The notes beneath the pieces were generated by a model that saw only the letters and a program-made list of their open reading frames with translations, was not told where the DNA came from and did not search any database. A DNA stretch of 64,000 nucleotides from positions 18,225,060 to 18,289,059 of the forward strand of contig OX439134.1 in NCBI GenBank assembly GCA_949318235.1, written 5' to 3'. Of the stretch, positions 12,206-22,614 are shown piece after piece. Position 1 is the first letter of the stretch; the number at the start of each line of letters is the position of its first letter. The DNA comes from Ecdyonurus torrentis. Its lineage: Eukaryota > Arthropoda > Insecta > Ephemeroptera > Heptageniidae. A program made the position numbers and the translations under genes.

Positions 12206-12911
12206 GTGATGACGTCAAAAAAGAACATATTTTTAAAGTTTATTTTAGAATAAATTTTCATAAATAATTTAATTTGAAACAAAATTTTTGCCATAAAAAT
12301 ATTATCAAAATAAATTGTATTGCTGCATAAAAAAAATTAAAAAAGTAAAAGAATTTGGCATCCATATTATTACAATATTGATGTTCACGTTATATACTCA
12401 ATATTTTTTTATAAATAGCAAATTTGATCAGTAATTTTAAGACAGTAAACAAATCTATAATGTAAGTGTTTAATTATATAATAAATGTAACTTTTTAAAC
12501 GGAGAAAAAAAAACTTAATTTATGCTAAATTTATATCATAATAGCATTAATGGAACAACTTTAATATTTATGCAATATTTATGCAATGTTTCATATTTAT
12601 TATACAGTATAGCATAAATTATGTTAATGTGAATAAATTTTGATCAAAATGAGCTAGCAAAGTTATGTGCTTATTTTTAACCGTGTAAACATGTTTTAAA
12701 ATTATTTTAGGATCAAGCAAAAATAAGCTTTGAATCGTAATATAATAAAAATATTTATATTTTAAAATACGAAAAAAAAAATGAAATTGGAAATTTGTTA
12801 TAAGTTTGTGTTATTTCTGTAAATTAATTACTAATATTGTTAGATTGTGTTATATTGATTATGATTTACATATTTTAATTGTTGAGAAATATTTTGATTG
12901 TTGTATTTCAG
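12206..12911 (+). other. Intron, with a family B MITE at about 12500-12688
   Basis: 706 bp between GTGATG and TTGTATTTCAG. The family B copy is in minus orientation: AATTTATGCTAAATTTAT near 12517, GAGCTAGC at about 12651 and TTTTTAACCGTGT at the end. No other content recognised. Confidence 0.65.
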
Positions 12912-12955
12912 ACGGTGATCATGACAGTGGAGTGGATGAAGCAACACAAGGACAT
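12912..12955 (+). CDS. tau: Tau-family protein: 44-nt linker exon
   Basis: Flanked by TTGTATTTCAG and by GTAAGT, both strong splice signals. Joined to the G left over from the 9652 exon it reads DGDHDSGVDEATQGH, a short acidic linker, and ends in phase 0. The other two frames are less suited: one meets TGA at once, the other gives an unrelated hydrophobic peptide. Because 44 is not a multiple of three, skipping it would shift the frame unless the neighbour changes too, so it is probably constitutive. Its position between the projection exon and the proline-rich exon fits a short hinge. Confidence 0.75.
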
Positions 12956-13440
12956 GTAAGTTTATTTAGATTTTATTATCTAGTAAATATTTATCTTTGC
13001 TGTTACTGGTAAAAAAAAATTAAATATTTTTATTGGCATTATACAAGTTAAAAGTAGCATGCCTCATTTAAAAGTTTCTGACCTCAGTACATTTTTTTTA
13101 ACACTAAGACGTTTATTTTATGAAGCTAAAGTATAATATTTCCTTTATTTACAGCTAATGCGCTAAGCTGGTAACATAATAAGATTTTGAATTATTAAAA
13201 ATTAAAATAATAAATATGTAAAAATTTATAAAAAAGAAGAAAAAGTGTTACAAAAAAGGCTTTTCTTTGTCTGTTTTCATTTTATGGACACTTAATAATA
13301 ATAAATATGAATGTAATTATTATTATATAATTTCATGAATTTGAAATATATTTGCTATACAAAAATGAACAATTATTATTTAAAAAAAGCAAAAGTTGCC
13401 TATCAACAGTATAACAATCAGTAAGAACAGTAATGAACAG
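12956..13440 (+). other. Intron segment, AT-rich
   Basis: First part of the intron 12956-14728. Nothing recognised before the composite element at 13441. Confidence 0.5.
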
Positions 13441-14262
13441 TGTTGTAGTCGTTATCTAAATTTTCTATAATATTAAGTTAATTTCATATAAAACTATAAC
13501 TTAAACGATAACTCTAATTTGTCCCCAACTATAACGTTACCTTTAACGGTAACGTTAACTTGCGTTTACTGTAACATTAACAGCTTTTTTAGGCAATATT
13601 GATTTTTTTATAATTCATAAGTTTAATGATTTATAATGTTAATACTTTGCTTATATTTACTCATTTATAAATAAAAGGTTAATTTTATTTATTATTTCTC
13701 TCACTTCGTCAATTCATTTTGATTTTTAGTCAGTATAAAGTAAAAATTTCTTTCAAAAAGTTACGTTTTAGTTATCGCTATGTTAACTTCAATTTTTGTT
13801 AATTTATAACTATAATATATTTATCTTTTTGCAATGTTGTTAATCTATATTATAGAAATAACCTGTTAACGTTATAGTAAGAGTACTCTAGTTATAGTTA
13901 ACTTAAAGCCATAGACCACATAAAACAACATGTGCTTTTTAATGAATAAACACGAAATGGGATCTTTAAAACTAATGACAAAATTTACCAGAATGTTAAT
14001 GCAGCCCCACGAGAGAGCGTGAAAAAACTGTAAAGTATGCAATTTGCGTAAAAATTCATGTTTATGACGTCAGAAACATGCAAAAATTAGTATGAAAATG
14101 TTGCGCGGGTTGCTTAAATTGACTTTTCTGATCACTGCTACGGGGCTGCTGTTGAGTTTTGAGACAAACTAATGTTATTTATGTAAATCCCATCAAGTGT
14201 TTTGCGATATAAATGCTTATGTTTTTCTCTGGTCTATTCCTTTAACGTTAACGACTACAAGA
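13441..14262. mobile_element. Hairpin element S, interrupted by a family A MITE
   Basis: Ends are inverted repeats: TGTTGTAGTCGTTA at 13441 against the reverse complement of TAACGACTACAAGA at about 14249-14262. Inside are many short GTTAACGTTA-type words in both orientations. Removing the family A copy (13903-14245) and one TTAA rejoins a continuous GTTAAC-rich arm, so S was there first. The original length was about 480 bp. Confidence 0.6.
13903..14245 (-). mobile_element. MITE family A, copy 4, complete, nested in element S
   Basis: TTAA at 13903-13906 and 14242-14245. Ends AGCCATAGACCACATAAAAC and (on the other strand) AGGAATAGACCAGAGAAAA. Contains GACGTCAGAAACATGC and CCCATCAAGTGTTTTG. 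Confidence 0.88.
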
Positions 14263-14309
14263 CTAGTAATAAATAAATATACTGTATATAATATAATAAT
14301 ATATACATC

Positions 14310-14526
14310 ACTCTTGTTACGCCAAAAGAACGTGCTTGCATTTGAATCCTTTTTCGAAAAAGACGTACTTGCATTTAACTAAATTGGATGTTGCGCACAC
14401 AACCATAACCTTAACATGTAAAACCAAGTGCAAGTATTCCCTTGTTGGTACTAGATACAAATGCAAATACGCATATTGTAGAATGACCTTGAAATGCAAG
14501 TACGCTCTTTGATCGCAACAAGGGCG
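14310..14526. mobile_element. Hairpin element R
   Basis: Left end CTCTTGTTACGCCAAAAGAA matches the reverse complement of the right end (CGCCCTTGTTGCGATCAAAG). Both arms carry a (G/A)CGT(A/G)CTTGCATTT block. A non-coding TIR element inside the intron. The small open frames on both strands are produced by the mirrored arms. Confidence 0.65.
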
Positions 14527-14728
14527 ATAAATACAATTTGTATGATCTAGTCATACTTTAATTTTATAATACGGCGAAATGAATATAATAATTAAATTAA
14601 ATAATCCAAACTAATAATAATTTTTTTTTAATTAGGTCTTAAGTTTAACTTGTAAATTTAATTATTTATTGTTCTTTTTTTTAATAAAGACGCTTGCTTA
14701 CTTAATATGTGTTGTTTTTTAAATACAG

Positions 14729-14924
14729 GCAAGCACAAATGGTGAAGTGAAAGGTGGTGCTGTTCAGCAAACTAGGAGGGCCCCCTCTAAGATTCCAGCC
14801 CACAAGCGGGCCTCGACCCCAGGTACTCCTGGGTCACCTGCAATGTCACCTCTTAAGTCTCCTAACAGACCTCATCCACTGAGATCTTCCTCTCTTACAC
14901 CGGAGCCATCGGCAGAGAGAAAGA
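14729..14924 (+). CDS. tau: Tau-family protein: proline-rich, basic region exon
   Basis: Acceptor AAATACAG and donor AGAGTAAGT. Enters in phase 0 and gives 65 codons plus one base (phase 1). The product starts ASTNGEVKGGAVQQTRR and contains RAPSKIPAHKRASTPGTPGS, then SPAMSPLKSPNRPHPLRSSS and LTPEPSAERK. These clustered S/T-P sites in a basic context (TPGTPGSP, SPLKSP, LTPEP) are the hallmark of the proline-rich region just before the microtubule-binding repeats in tau, MAP2 and MAP4, where proline-directed kinases act and where extra microtubule contact is made. Codons are more G/C-rich than in the 9652 exon. Reading through the donor gives a stop at 15002-15004, so an unspliced form would end without repeats. 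Confidence 0.9.
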
Positions 14925-15003
14925 GTAAGTATAATACGAGCCACTTTCATGTGATAAAATTACACTTTATGTTATACCTTTACGGTAAGTTATTATTTTT
15001 TTG

Positions 15004-15210
15004 AGGACTCCGTGGCATTTCGGTACAACTGCAATCTCCGCGAGTGCGTTTTGCAACATCTTTATTACGCTTTACATATAGGTGTGACACTAGTAGGCTC
15101 GGTGACAATTGCGCATATGTTCCCGCACCCGCAGAAATGCAGCGTAGCCCACATCGGTCTCTCATCACAGCGTAGAATAAGTGAATGATACAATAGGTTG
15201 GAATTGCATT
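15004..15210. other. Locally GC-richer intron segment, probable old transposon remnant
   Basis: Clearly less AT-rich than its surroundings, with CpG words (TCCGCGAGTGCG, CCCGCACCCGCAG). No splice-consistent exon, tRNA box or inverted end found. The 77-codon frame on the minus strand has no recognisable features. Confidence 0.35.
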
Positions 15211-15627
15211 CAAATAAAAGTCGACGCAATATTATATGTGAGCATAGAAATAACATGGGCCAATTATAAAAAATTATTATTAAAAAAAAAAACATTATGC
15301 CAGTTTTTACTTATAGCAATAATTTTAAGTGCATTATTGTTGTTAATAGATTGAATTAAGTTTTCAAATATGAAAGAAAACTGATAACAACAACAACAAA
15401 TACGTAATTCTCCCACCCCCCCTAAAAAAAAAAAAAAAAAAAGGTCGTCCAATACTGAGCAAAGTTATTTATTGCTCCAGTATGACGTAAATAAAAATTC
15501 TCACGCTTTTTCATGCATATATAAATACTACATTTTGCAACGTTCTAAAACTAGACAGTCGCGATAACGTAAAGACATCATCAACCTAAATGCAACTTTT
15601 ATTGTAATACCCCTTGTCCTTAAGGAT

Positions 15628-16540
15628 GGGGCTCGAGCAGGAGATGTGAGGTCTTTCGTGTAGACATTCCGAGGAGGTGCGGGTGCAATGTGACGTTGTA
15701 ATCAGGTGTCACACTTGGCATCCTGAGGAATGTCAGGGTAGTCAGTCATTGTGCTGGCTGCAACAGTCTTATGTTAAGGAGTAGGCTATCAGGTTAACCG
15801 GCACACGCCGCGAGGAGACCTGATTAGACATCATCCTACCAATCCAAGATAGTACAACTTAATGTAAAATCTTTCATGTAGACATTCCGAGGAGGTGTGG
15901 GTGCAATGTGACGTTGTAATCAGGTGTCACACTTGGCATCCTGAGGAATGTCACGGTAGTCAGTCATTGTGCTGGCTACAGCAGTCTGTGGTTTATGCTT
16001 AGGTTTAGGAAGGTATAGGTTAACCGGCACACGCCGTGAGGAAACCTGTTCCTCCTAGCAATCCAAGATAGTACAACTAAAGATACGGATATGTGATATC
16101 TTTCGTGCAGACATTCTGATGAGACGCGGGTGCAATGTGACGTTGTGAACAGGTTGTAAACAGTTGTCACACTTGGCATCCAGAGGAATGTCAGGGTAGT
16201 CAGTCATTGTGCTGGCTGCAACAGTCTTAGGTTTAGGTTAGATACTCAGGTTAACCGGCACGCGCTGCGAGGAGACCTGATGCATACCAAGAATCCAAGA
16301 TAGAGCAACTTTAGATACAGATATTGTGAGATCTTTCGTGTAGACATTTCAAGGAGGTGCGGGTGCAATGTGACGTTGTAATCAAGTGTCACAGTTAGCA
16401 TCCTGAGGAATGTCACGGTAGTCAGTCATTGTGCTGGCTGCAACAGTCTTAGATTTAGGTTCAGGTTAACCGGCACACGCCGCGAGGAGACCTGATCATC
16501 CTAGCATTCCAAGATAGTGCAACTTAAGATACATTCATTC
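15628..16540. repeat. Four-unit tandem repeat, unit about 218-233 bp
   Basis: The landmark GACATT(C/T)(C/T)(G/A)A recurs at about 15663, 15881, 16110 and 16343, giving periods of 218, 229 and 233. Each unit also has GGGTGCAATGTGACGTTGT, CACA(C/G)TT(G/A)GCATCC(T/A)GAGG, GGTAGTCAGTCATTGTGCTG, GGTTAACCGGCAC(A/G)CGC and AATCCAAGATAG. More G/C-rich than the surrounding intron. Satellite-like and non-coding. Confidence 0.92.
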
Positions 16541-16823
16541 TTCATTCGTAAAAATTACATCGTTTACCTTTGATAGAGCCGGCGATTAAGCCAAAAGTAT
16601 CCAAGAGGATTTTCACTTTTTTTTTTCTTTGTTAATTAAAAATAATATATTTCACAGCTGCATGCAATTTAAAAAAATGAACATTGTTATTTAAAAAGAA
16701 GTATTAAGAATTAATCAATGCCCCTTTTTTAAATAAAATTAATATATGGATTAATTTAATATAATTAATATAATATATGGATGTCCGTTACTGAATGCGG
16801 CGTGCGTGGGGCCTCATTCGTTA

Positions 16824-16828
<5 letters not shown>

Positions 16829-16862
<34 letters not shown>

Positions 16863-16925
16863 CATTATTTATGCAGTTTGCAGTATATAATGTCATAAAT
16901 GCAACATAAATTACGTAACTTTTAC
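16829..16925. repeat. (TA)n run followed by family B fragment
   Basis: TA dinucleotides to about 16860, then AACATTATTTATGCAG and ATGCAACATAAATTACGTAA, the distal end of a family B element. Arrays of TA beside these elements suggest TA-rich insertion sites. Confidence 0.6.
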
Positions 16926-17130
16926 CTTCGTGCTTATTATTTCAATTTATCATACAAAATGTATAATTTGGTTCTTATTTTCCCATTATTCTTCTGTTCT
17001 TTTTCTAGTGTGTTAGTTTTTAATAATATTCTATATAAAATTTATGATAAATTTACTTTTACAACTTTAGAAATTTTTTAAAATAATTTTCATTTAAAAT
17101 TTATAGAATATACCATAACTTAATTATATA

Positions 17131-17245
17131 GGGTGGAATTCATCAACAACATAACAGAGTTAACTTTTGAAAAATTCTTATTGTTGTGCATACTTAACAG
17201 AGTTTTTCAAACGATAACACTATTATCTTGTTAATGAATCTCGCC
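17131..17245. mobile_element. Short TIR element K, copy 1
   Basis: 115 bp. Left end GGGTGGAATTCATCAACAA. The right end, reverse complemented, is GGCGAGATTCATTAACAAG. A longer relative is at 30935-31175. Non-coding. Confidence 0.6.
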
Positions 17246-17295
17246 AATACTTAAATATTATTATTTTTACTATATTCCATGTTCTATTTTAAATT

Positions 17296-17645
17296 TTAAA
17301 GGAATAGACCAGAGAAAAGTAAGCAATTATATCACAAAACACTTGATGGGACTTACATAAATAACTTAAGTTTGTCTAAAAACCCCAACTGTAACTCCGT
17401 AGCAGTGATCAGAAATTTAGATTTATGCAACCCGCACAACAATTTTATACTAATTAACTAATTTTTGCATGTTTCTGACGTCATAAACATGAATTGTCAC
17501 TTAAATTGCATACTTTACAGTATTTTCACGCTCTCTCGTGGGGCTACATTAATATTCTGGTAAAAATTGTCGACAGTTTTGAAGATCCCATTTCGTGTTT
17601 ATTGATTAAAAAGCACATGTTGTTTTATGTAGTCTATGGCTTTAA
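17296..17645 (+). mobile_element. MITE family A, copy 5, complete, TTAA-flanked
   Basis: TTAA at 17296-17299 and 17642-17645. All family landmarks present, including TTTCTGACGTCATAAAC and CACGCTCTCTCGTGGGGCTA. Confidence 0.88.
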
Positions 17646-18043
17646 GCAATATATTTTCCTTTCAATTTAAGCCTCTATCGTTAATATAGTATAATTAATA
17701 ATTTCATGAATATATTGACCAGTAAAAAATTGAATATATTCAGTACAGCAAAAATAGCACCAATTAAAAATAAATGAACCATAAATTCATAATAAGTATT
17801 ATTGCTAGGCAAACAAATAATTAAACAATAGAGAAACAAATACACAATTTATGATGTATCATGCTACATTTTGATAATTAATGATAGGTAATTACTCCAA
17901 TTAAGCATCAATGTTTTACCAGCATTCATTATTTCAAGTTTGCATGCTTGCCTTGATGATCTAATCAATATTTTTGTTATTGAGATAAAAATACTTTTCA
18001 TTTTATATTGATTTATTATGAGAAATATCAGCTTTTTCTCATT

Positions 18044-18046
<3 letters not shown>

Positions 18047-18090
<44 letters not shown>

Positions 18091-18095
18091 TCTCA
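18047..18095. repeat. (CT)n microsatellite
   Basis: About 20 CT units, slightly interrupted at the 3' end (CCCTCTCTC). In the intron upstream of the R1/R2 exon. Confidence 0.93.
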
Positions 18096-18410
18096 CCCAC
18101 TCACTGCAAACTTTGAAGATTATGATATCCCGACAGTTAAACAAAAAAGTTGAAGTTTTATCAACGTGTTGGTTGAAAATTCAGGAAATTAAGTTTTTTA
18201 ACAAATACTTTTAAGAACAAGTTTTTGTGGTATTTTTTAATTATTTATTTAAAAAATAATAATAATAAAACATTTCTAAAATGATTTTACTCACAATAAA
18301 TTATAATATTCAGTCGTTATTTGGAATTATTTTGTTATTATCACTTTCATATATTTATTTAATTAAATATATTAATTTACTATTTTAATTAATCAATCTT
18401 TTGGTTAATA

Positions 18411-18522
<112 letters not shown>

Positions 18523-18595
18523 AATTGTTTGATATGTGTATCAATATGTTTATGACGCTACCTATATATTGAACCTAATGTTTGGTATGTTGCAG

Positions 18596-18804
18596 AGCTA
18601 CCCATGAACAAGATCCAGGTGGGCACCGCGGCCTCGCCCAACCTCAAGGCTGTTCGCTCTAAGATTGGTTCATTAGAGAACACGACTCACAAGCCAGGAG
18701 GTGGTCATGTGCGCATTGAGAACCGCAAGATAGATTTCAGCACCACTGCACCTCGCATTGCAGCTAAGAATGATACTTACCAGCCTGGAGGAGGGGATAA
18801 GAAG
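18596..18804 (+). CDS. tau: Tau-family protein: exon with microtubule-binding repeats R1 and R2
   Basis: Acceptor GGTATGTTGCAG; the donor I use is AAG|GTGACT. Enters in phase 1 (A+AG gives Lys) and ends in phase 0 after 69 further codons. NKIQVGTAASPNLKAVRS leads into repeat R1, [16 protein letters not shown] (18658-18705), an exact match to the family pattern with a KIGS site of the type phosphorylated by MARK/Par-1 kinases. Linker HVRIENRKIDF follows, then a degenerate R2, PRIAAKNDTYQPGGG (18751-18795), which keeps PGGG but has lost KxGS. Ends GDKK. The role known for the family is binding along the microtubule lattice between tubulin dimers. Without splicing, translation continues VTY and stops at TGA 18814-18816, giving a protein with only two repeats. 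R1 is nearly duplicated by R3 in the next exon. Confidence 0.95.
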
Positions 18805-18859
18805 GTGACTTACTGAGTCCTTCTTGGGCCATATTAATTTTAATTGCGCTTATCTGAGG

Positions 18860-19173
18860 AGACCTGGCCTTTTTTTTTTTTTTTTTTAGTATACCTGAGC
18901 ACGTATTTGAAAAATGCTTGATATTTTGGTAGTTTTGTATTTTATTTTTTTTTTACTATTCTATTATTATTATTCAATATTTTAACTTTTGGAAGAAGAT
19001 TAGTTTATTTTTGAATAAATTTAAAATTTTAATTTAAAAAAGAAGAAGAATAACGTCGATAATTACTTTTTCTATACTTTGAGGCTTTTTCTTTTCTTAA
19101 TTGCTGGAAATTAAGAAAACTACAATTTTGAGGCTCATGAAAAATCTAAAGTAAACATTTCAACATGTAAATA

Positions 19174-19268
<95 letters not shown>

Positions 19269-19516
19269 TATTTATTCCCTTAAATCATGATAAAGCCGTA
19301 AAATCAAGACAGGGAAATAAAAGCATCTGCTAGCACTATGTTATATCATTTTGTAAGTCTCTCTATTAAATGTGTGTATACAATTAAGGCAACAAATTGA
19401 ATGCACCTGACTTATATTATAAGCTTAAATAAAATTTTAAATTAGTTATAGAATACAATGCAAACTAAGTTCCTAAATTTCAGTAAATAACAAAATACTA
19501 AAATCCTATGTTATAG
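18860..19516 (+). other. Intron between R2 and R3 exons, with long (AT)n
   Basis: Holds a poly-T tract at about 18870-18887 and an (AT) run at 19176-19262 of over 40 units. Acceptor at its end is CTATGTTATAG, weak in pyrimidines. Confidence 0.6.
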
Positions 19517-19702
19517 ATTGAAAATAAAAAACTGCAGTGGAGCGCTAAATCCAAGATTGGATCTCTGGAGAATACGACTCACAAAGCCGGCGGTGGAGAT
19601 AAGAAAATTGAGTCCCAGAAACTTGATTTCAAGAACAAGGCTCAGTCTAAAGTGGGATCTAAGGACAATATCAAACATACGCCAGGTGGAGGCGTCGTCA
19701 AG
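19517..19702 (+). CDS. tau: Tau-family protein: exon with repeats R3 and R4
   Basis: 186 nt, 62 codons, phase 0 at both ends, donor CAAG|GTAAGT. Starts IENKKLQW, then R3 [17 protein letters not shown] (19547-19597), linker [15 protein letters not shown], then R4 [17 protein letters not shown] (19643-19693), ending VVK. Both repeats keep KxGS and an HxxGGG close. In R3 the usual Pro of PGGG is Ala. The exon is a two-repeat module that can be included or skipped without changing the frame, comparable to the regulated repeat exon of vertebrate tau. Reading through the donor adds VSR and a stop at 19712-19714. The weak acceptor (TTATAG) would suit regulated use; that is inference. Confidence 0.95.
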
Positions 19703-19858
19703 GTAAGTCGATAGTAATACACTGGAGGGAGGGGGGTCACAAAGACACAATACTTCATTAAGTATTTGAGTTTTGTTGTAACATAAATTTGGAAATGTAC
19801 ACAATATACTGTGATATAATAGTTTACTCTTACTTAATAGGGTAAAAATAAATTGCTC

Positions 19859-20351
19859 AATAGAAGACTTGCAAAAGTAGGTTTAGTGATAAAATAAACA
19901 AACTCACAGCCCAACAATACTAACAAAGTGCTAGCAGACGACTTAGTGTTCCTGTCTACGCATTTAACATGCTTTCTTATGGAGCAATGAAGCAGCTATA
20001 ACTCAAGTTAGAATTATTTTTCAGAGCTGAAATTTTTACTGTAGCTTACTGAGCCTATTACAAGCTTTTGTTTTCCTGGATTTCAAGTGATTTGGTTAAA
20101 AATTATTTTTTCACCCAATTGACTTCAAATCCAGGAAAACAAAAGCTTTGAGACTCAGTAAGCTAAAGTAAAAATTTCAGCTCTGAAAAATAATTTTAAC
20201 TCATGTTATAGCTGCTGCATTCCACCATAAGAAAGCATATTATGTTGAATTAAGACAGGCACACCAAGTCGTCTGCTAGCACTTTGTTAGTATTGTTGGG
20301 CTGTGAGTTTGTTTACTTTCTCACTAGACCTACTTTTGCAAGTCTTCTATT
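19859..20351. mobile_element. Foldback element C, copy 1, about 493 bp
   Basis: Nearly perfect inverted repeat. The left arm starts AATAGAAGACTTGCAAAAGT and the right arm ends with its complement. Arms of about 240 bp surround a short loop around 20085-20125. Landmarks: CAAAGTGCTAGCAGACGACT, ATGCTTTCTTATGG, CTGAAATTTTTACTGTAGCT. No open frame. Confidence 0.9.
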
Positions 20352-20367
20352 GAATAGTATTGAATTT

Positions 20368-21010
20368 ACATTCAAGGAAAGAATAAATTATGTAATTTAT
20401 GCTGCATATATTTGAAACTATATAGCATAAATGTTGCTAAATAAGAATAACATAAATAATTATCCTGTTCAAATATTCATGCTATGTAACATAATTATTA
20501 TTTAGTACAGCATTAATTATGCTATATTGAACAAATTTTGCTGAAAGTGGGCTAGCATAGTTATTACGTATTTATTTTTTACCGCGTTATACTTAAGAGC
20601 ACAAATGTTGATATTTTGTATAATAACATAAGTCATTATGCTGAACATCTAAGCTATTATACTATATAATATAATTGCTTTATAAAAAAGCATAAATTAT
20701 ATTATTGCATTGGGCTGGAGCTAGCATAATTATTATTTATTTCATTATTTGTGTTCTTGTGTGTACAAAAATAAATATTGCGAAATAATTACGCTCATTT
20801 TCTGCAACTTTAAATTGAATAATTGAATTAATTGGTATATTCGCATACCAATATATTTTATACTATATATAGTGCAAAATTACTTTAAAAAAAAGCATAA
20901 ATTTTTTTATACTATAATTATTTAAGATAACCATGTTTAGCAAAATTTATGCGATTTTATGAAATAGTTATGCTATACAGTCAAATTTTTGTTCTGTAGA
21001 CATAATTTAT
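20368..21010 (-). mobile_element. Cluster of two to three family B MITEs
   Basis: One copy at 20368-20590 (minus, AATTATGTAATTTATGCTGC to GCTAGCATAGTTATTACGTA). A second follows at about 20591-20765, with GAGCTAGCATAATTATTATT. A third, very decayed copy starts at about 20766 (CAAAAATAAATATTGCGAAA). They sit directly beside foldback C copy 1. Confidence 0.6.
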
Positions 21011-21170
21011 TTGTCTATGCATTGAAGTACATTTCACAATTTATGCAGGAACGTTATTTTAAAAACTCAAACGCTTTTGCTATACAGTAAATATTCATCA
21101 AAACTACAATAAGTCCTAAATATTGTAGTAAAAATATTTTAAATTAAAAATCATTTCATTAAAGTAAAAC

Positions 21171-21172
<2 letters not shown>

Positions 21173-21206
<34 letters not shown>
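21173..21206. repeat. Poly-A tract, 34 nt
   Basis: Uninterrupted A run in the large intron. Confidence 0.95.
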
Positions 21207-21208
<2 letters not shown>

Positions 21209-22338
21209 GTATTTTTAAACTTGTCAGTAAATTTTATACTTTCAAATTTAAAAGTAAAGATAAATTTACCAATAATATGTTTCCAAAAATGAAGTTTAAA
21301 ATTTTTATAACTTGAGATACAAATTAAGATTTATATGACATCCTTTGTGTTCCTCGCTTTCGCAATTAATATCGAACACGCCTCTTTTCACGGTGCTATA
21401 ATCACATTACTATGGCTATAATTTGCAAAATAAGTGAAAAAATTATTTTGCACTTTTTACGTAAAAAATTAATTGATTTTCGTAAATTATCAAAATTTGT
21501 TAAAAAAATTTAGTAATCATAAATTTGATTTGATGACTAAATTTATAACAATAAAAATGATAATTGTGAAAGTCGTGTATTATATTGAAGCGATAAATAA
21601 TATCAATACGCTATAAAAATGTAGAATAATCCAAAAAATATACCAATTTAGAGCCCTCCATGAGTACACAACATTAACCCTCCATATTTATGTGTAGAAT
21701 GTAGATTTTTATAGACTAACTATTATTTTACTATAATTTTCAAATTTATTTCAGGAAAATTTAATATATGATTAGAAATGTATACTTTCAAATATTATAT
21801 TTTATAAAATATGAAAAAAAAAAAAAAATTAAAGGCCTATATCTTCAATTATTTACCAGGTAATTTGTTATTAATTATTATTACATTTAATTATGCACTT
21901 TATCTTATAATTAACAATTTAACTATGGTATAATTAACACAGAATTAGGCATGTATGCAAATTAATACTATATATAATATATTAGTCGAAGTAGCGGACA
22001 AATGGCCTAAATATTCATTTTGCTGCTTTTATAATAAAATACTGTATCATTTAATTTTTATGCTGTTTTTAATTTCATACTATTATATATTATTATTACA
22101 GCAGTATTTGAAAGTTTCTAGATTCTTTATAATTTCTGATTATTCTGATTCTCATTCATGAAATTGGATCTCTCTAAAAATATGATTTTATTTCAAAAAT
22201 AATTGTTGTCAATGGGGTTTATTAGTGCAGCGCAATAGCTAATCATACACGAGGCGGGAAAAAAATGGACCCCTTATATCTTATCATGTATCTTTAAAGC
22301 ATAATTTACACACTAAATACTGAAACATTTAACCGTAA
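21207..22338. other. Large-intron filler, AT-rich
   Basis: No exon or recognisable element. The frame at 21955-22161 lacks splice support. Confidence 0.45.
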
Positions 22339-22614
22339 CACTCAAAAAAGGTGTGCATTACTTCAGTTGTAAATCCTTACTTATTTGAGATAAACACTTT
22401 TGAGTTATTATGAGCAGCTAAAATGAGCAGCTAATTATTAACAATAGCGAATTTAACTTAAAATAGCCCCAAACCAACTGAAAACAACTTAAATAAGCTA
22501 TTGTTAATAATTGTCTAAAATGTATTATTCTAGCTGCTCATAATAACTCAAAAGTGTTTATCTCAAATAAGTTAGGATTCGTAACTGAAGTGTAATGCTC
22601 ACTTTTTTTGAATG
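22339..22614. mobile_element. Hairpin element M, copy 1
   Basis: Arms of about 110 bp: ACTCAAAAAAGGTGTGCATT and GAGATAAACACTTTTGAGTT on the left return inverted on the right (CTCAAAAGTGTTTATCTCAA to TTTTTTTGAATG). A second copy, interrupted by another element, is at 37192-37780. Confidence 0.8.

Noticed and set aside
14980..15213. 77-codon minus-strand frame in a GC-richer intron segment
   Set aside because: No recognisable domain or splice signals; the higher GC by itself lengthens chance frames.
15628..16540. CRISPR array
   Set aside because: Regular repeats, but units of more than 200 bp without short repeat/spacer alternation, in an animal intron.
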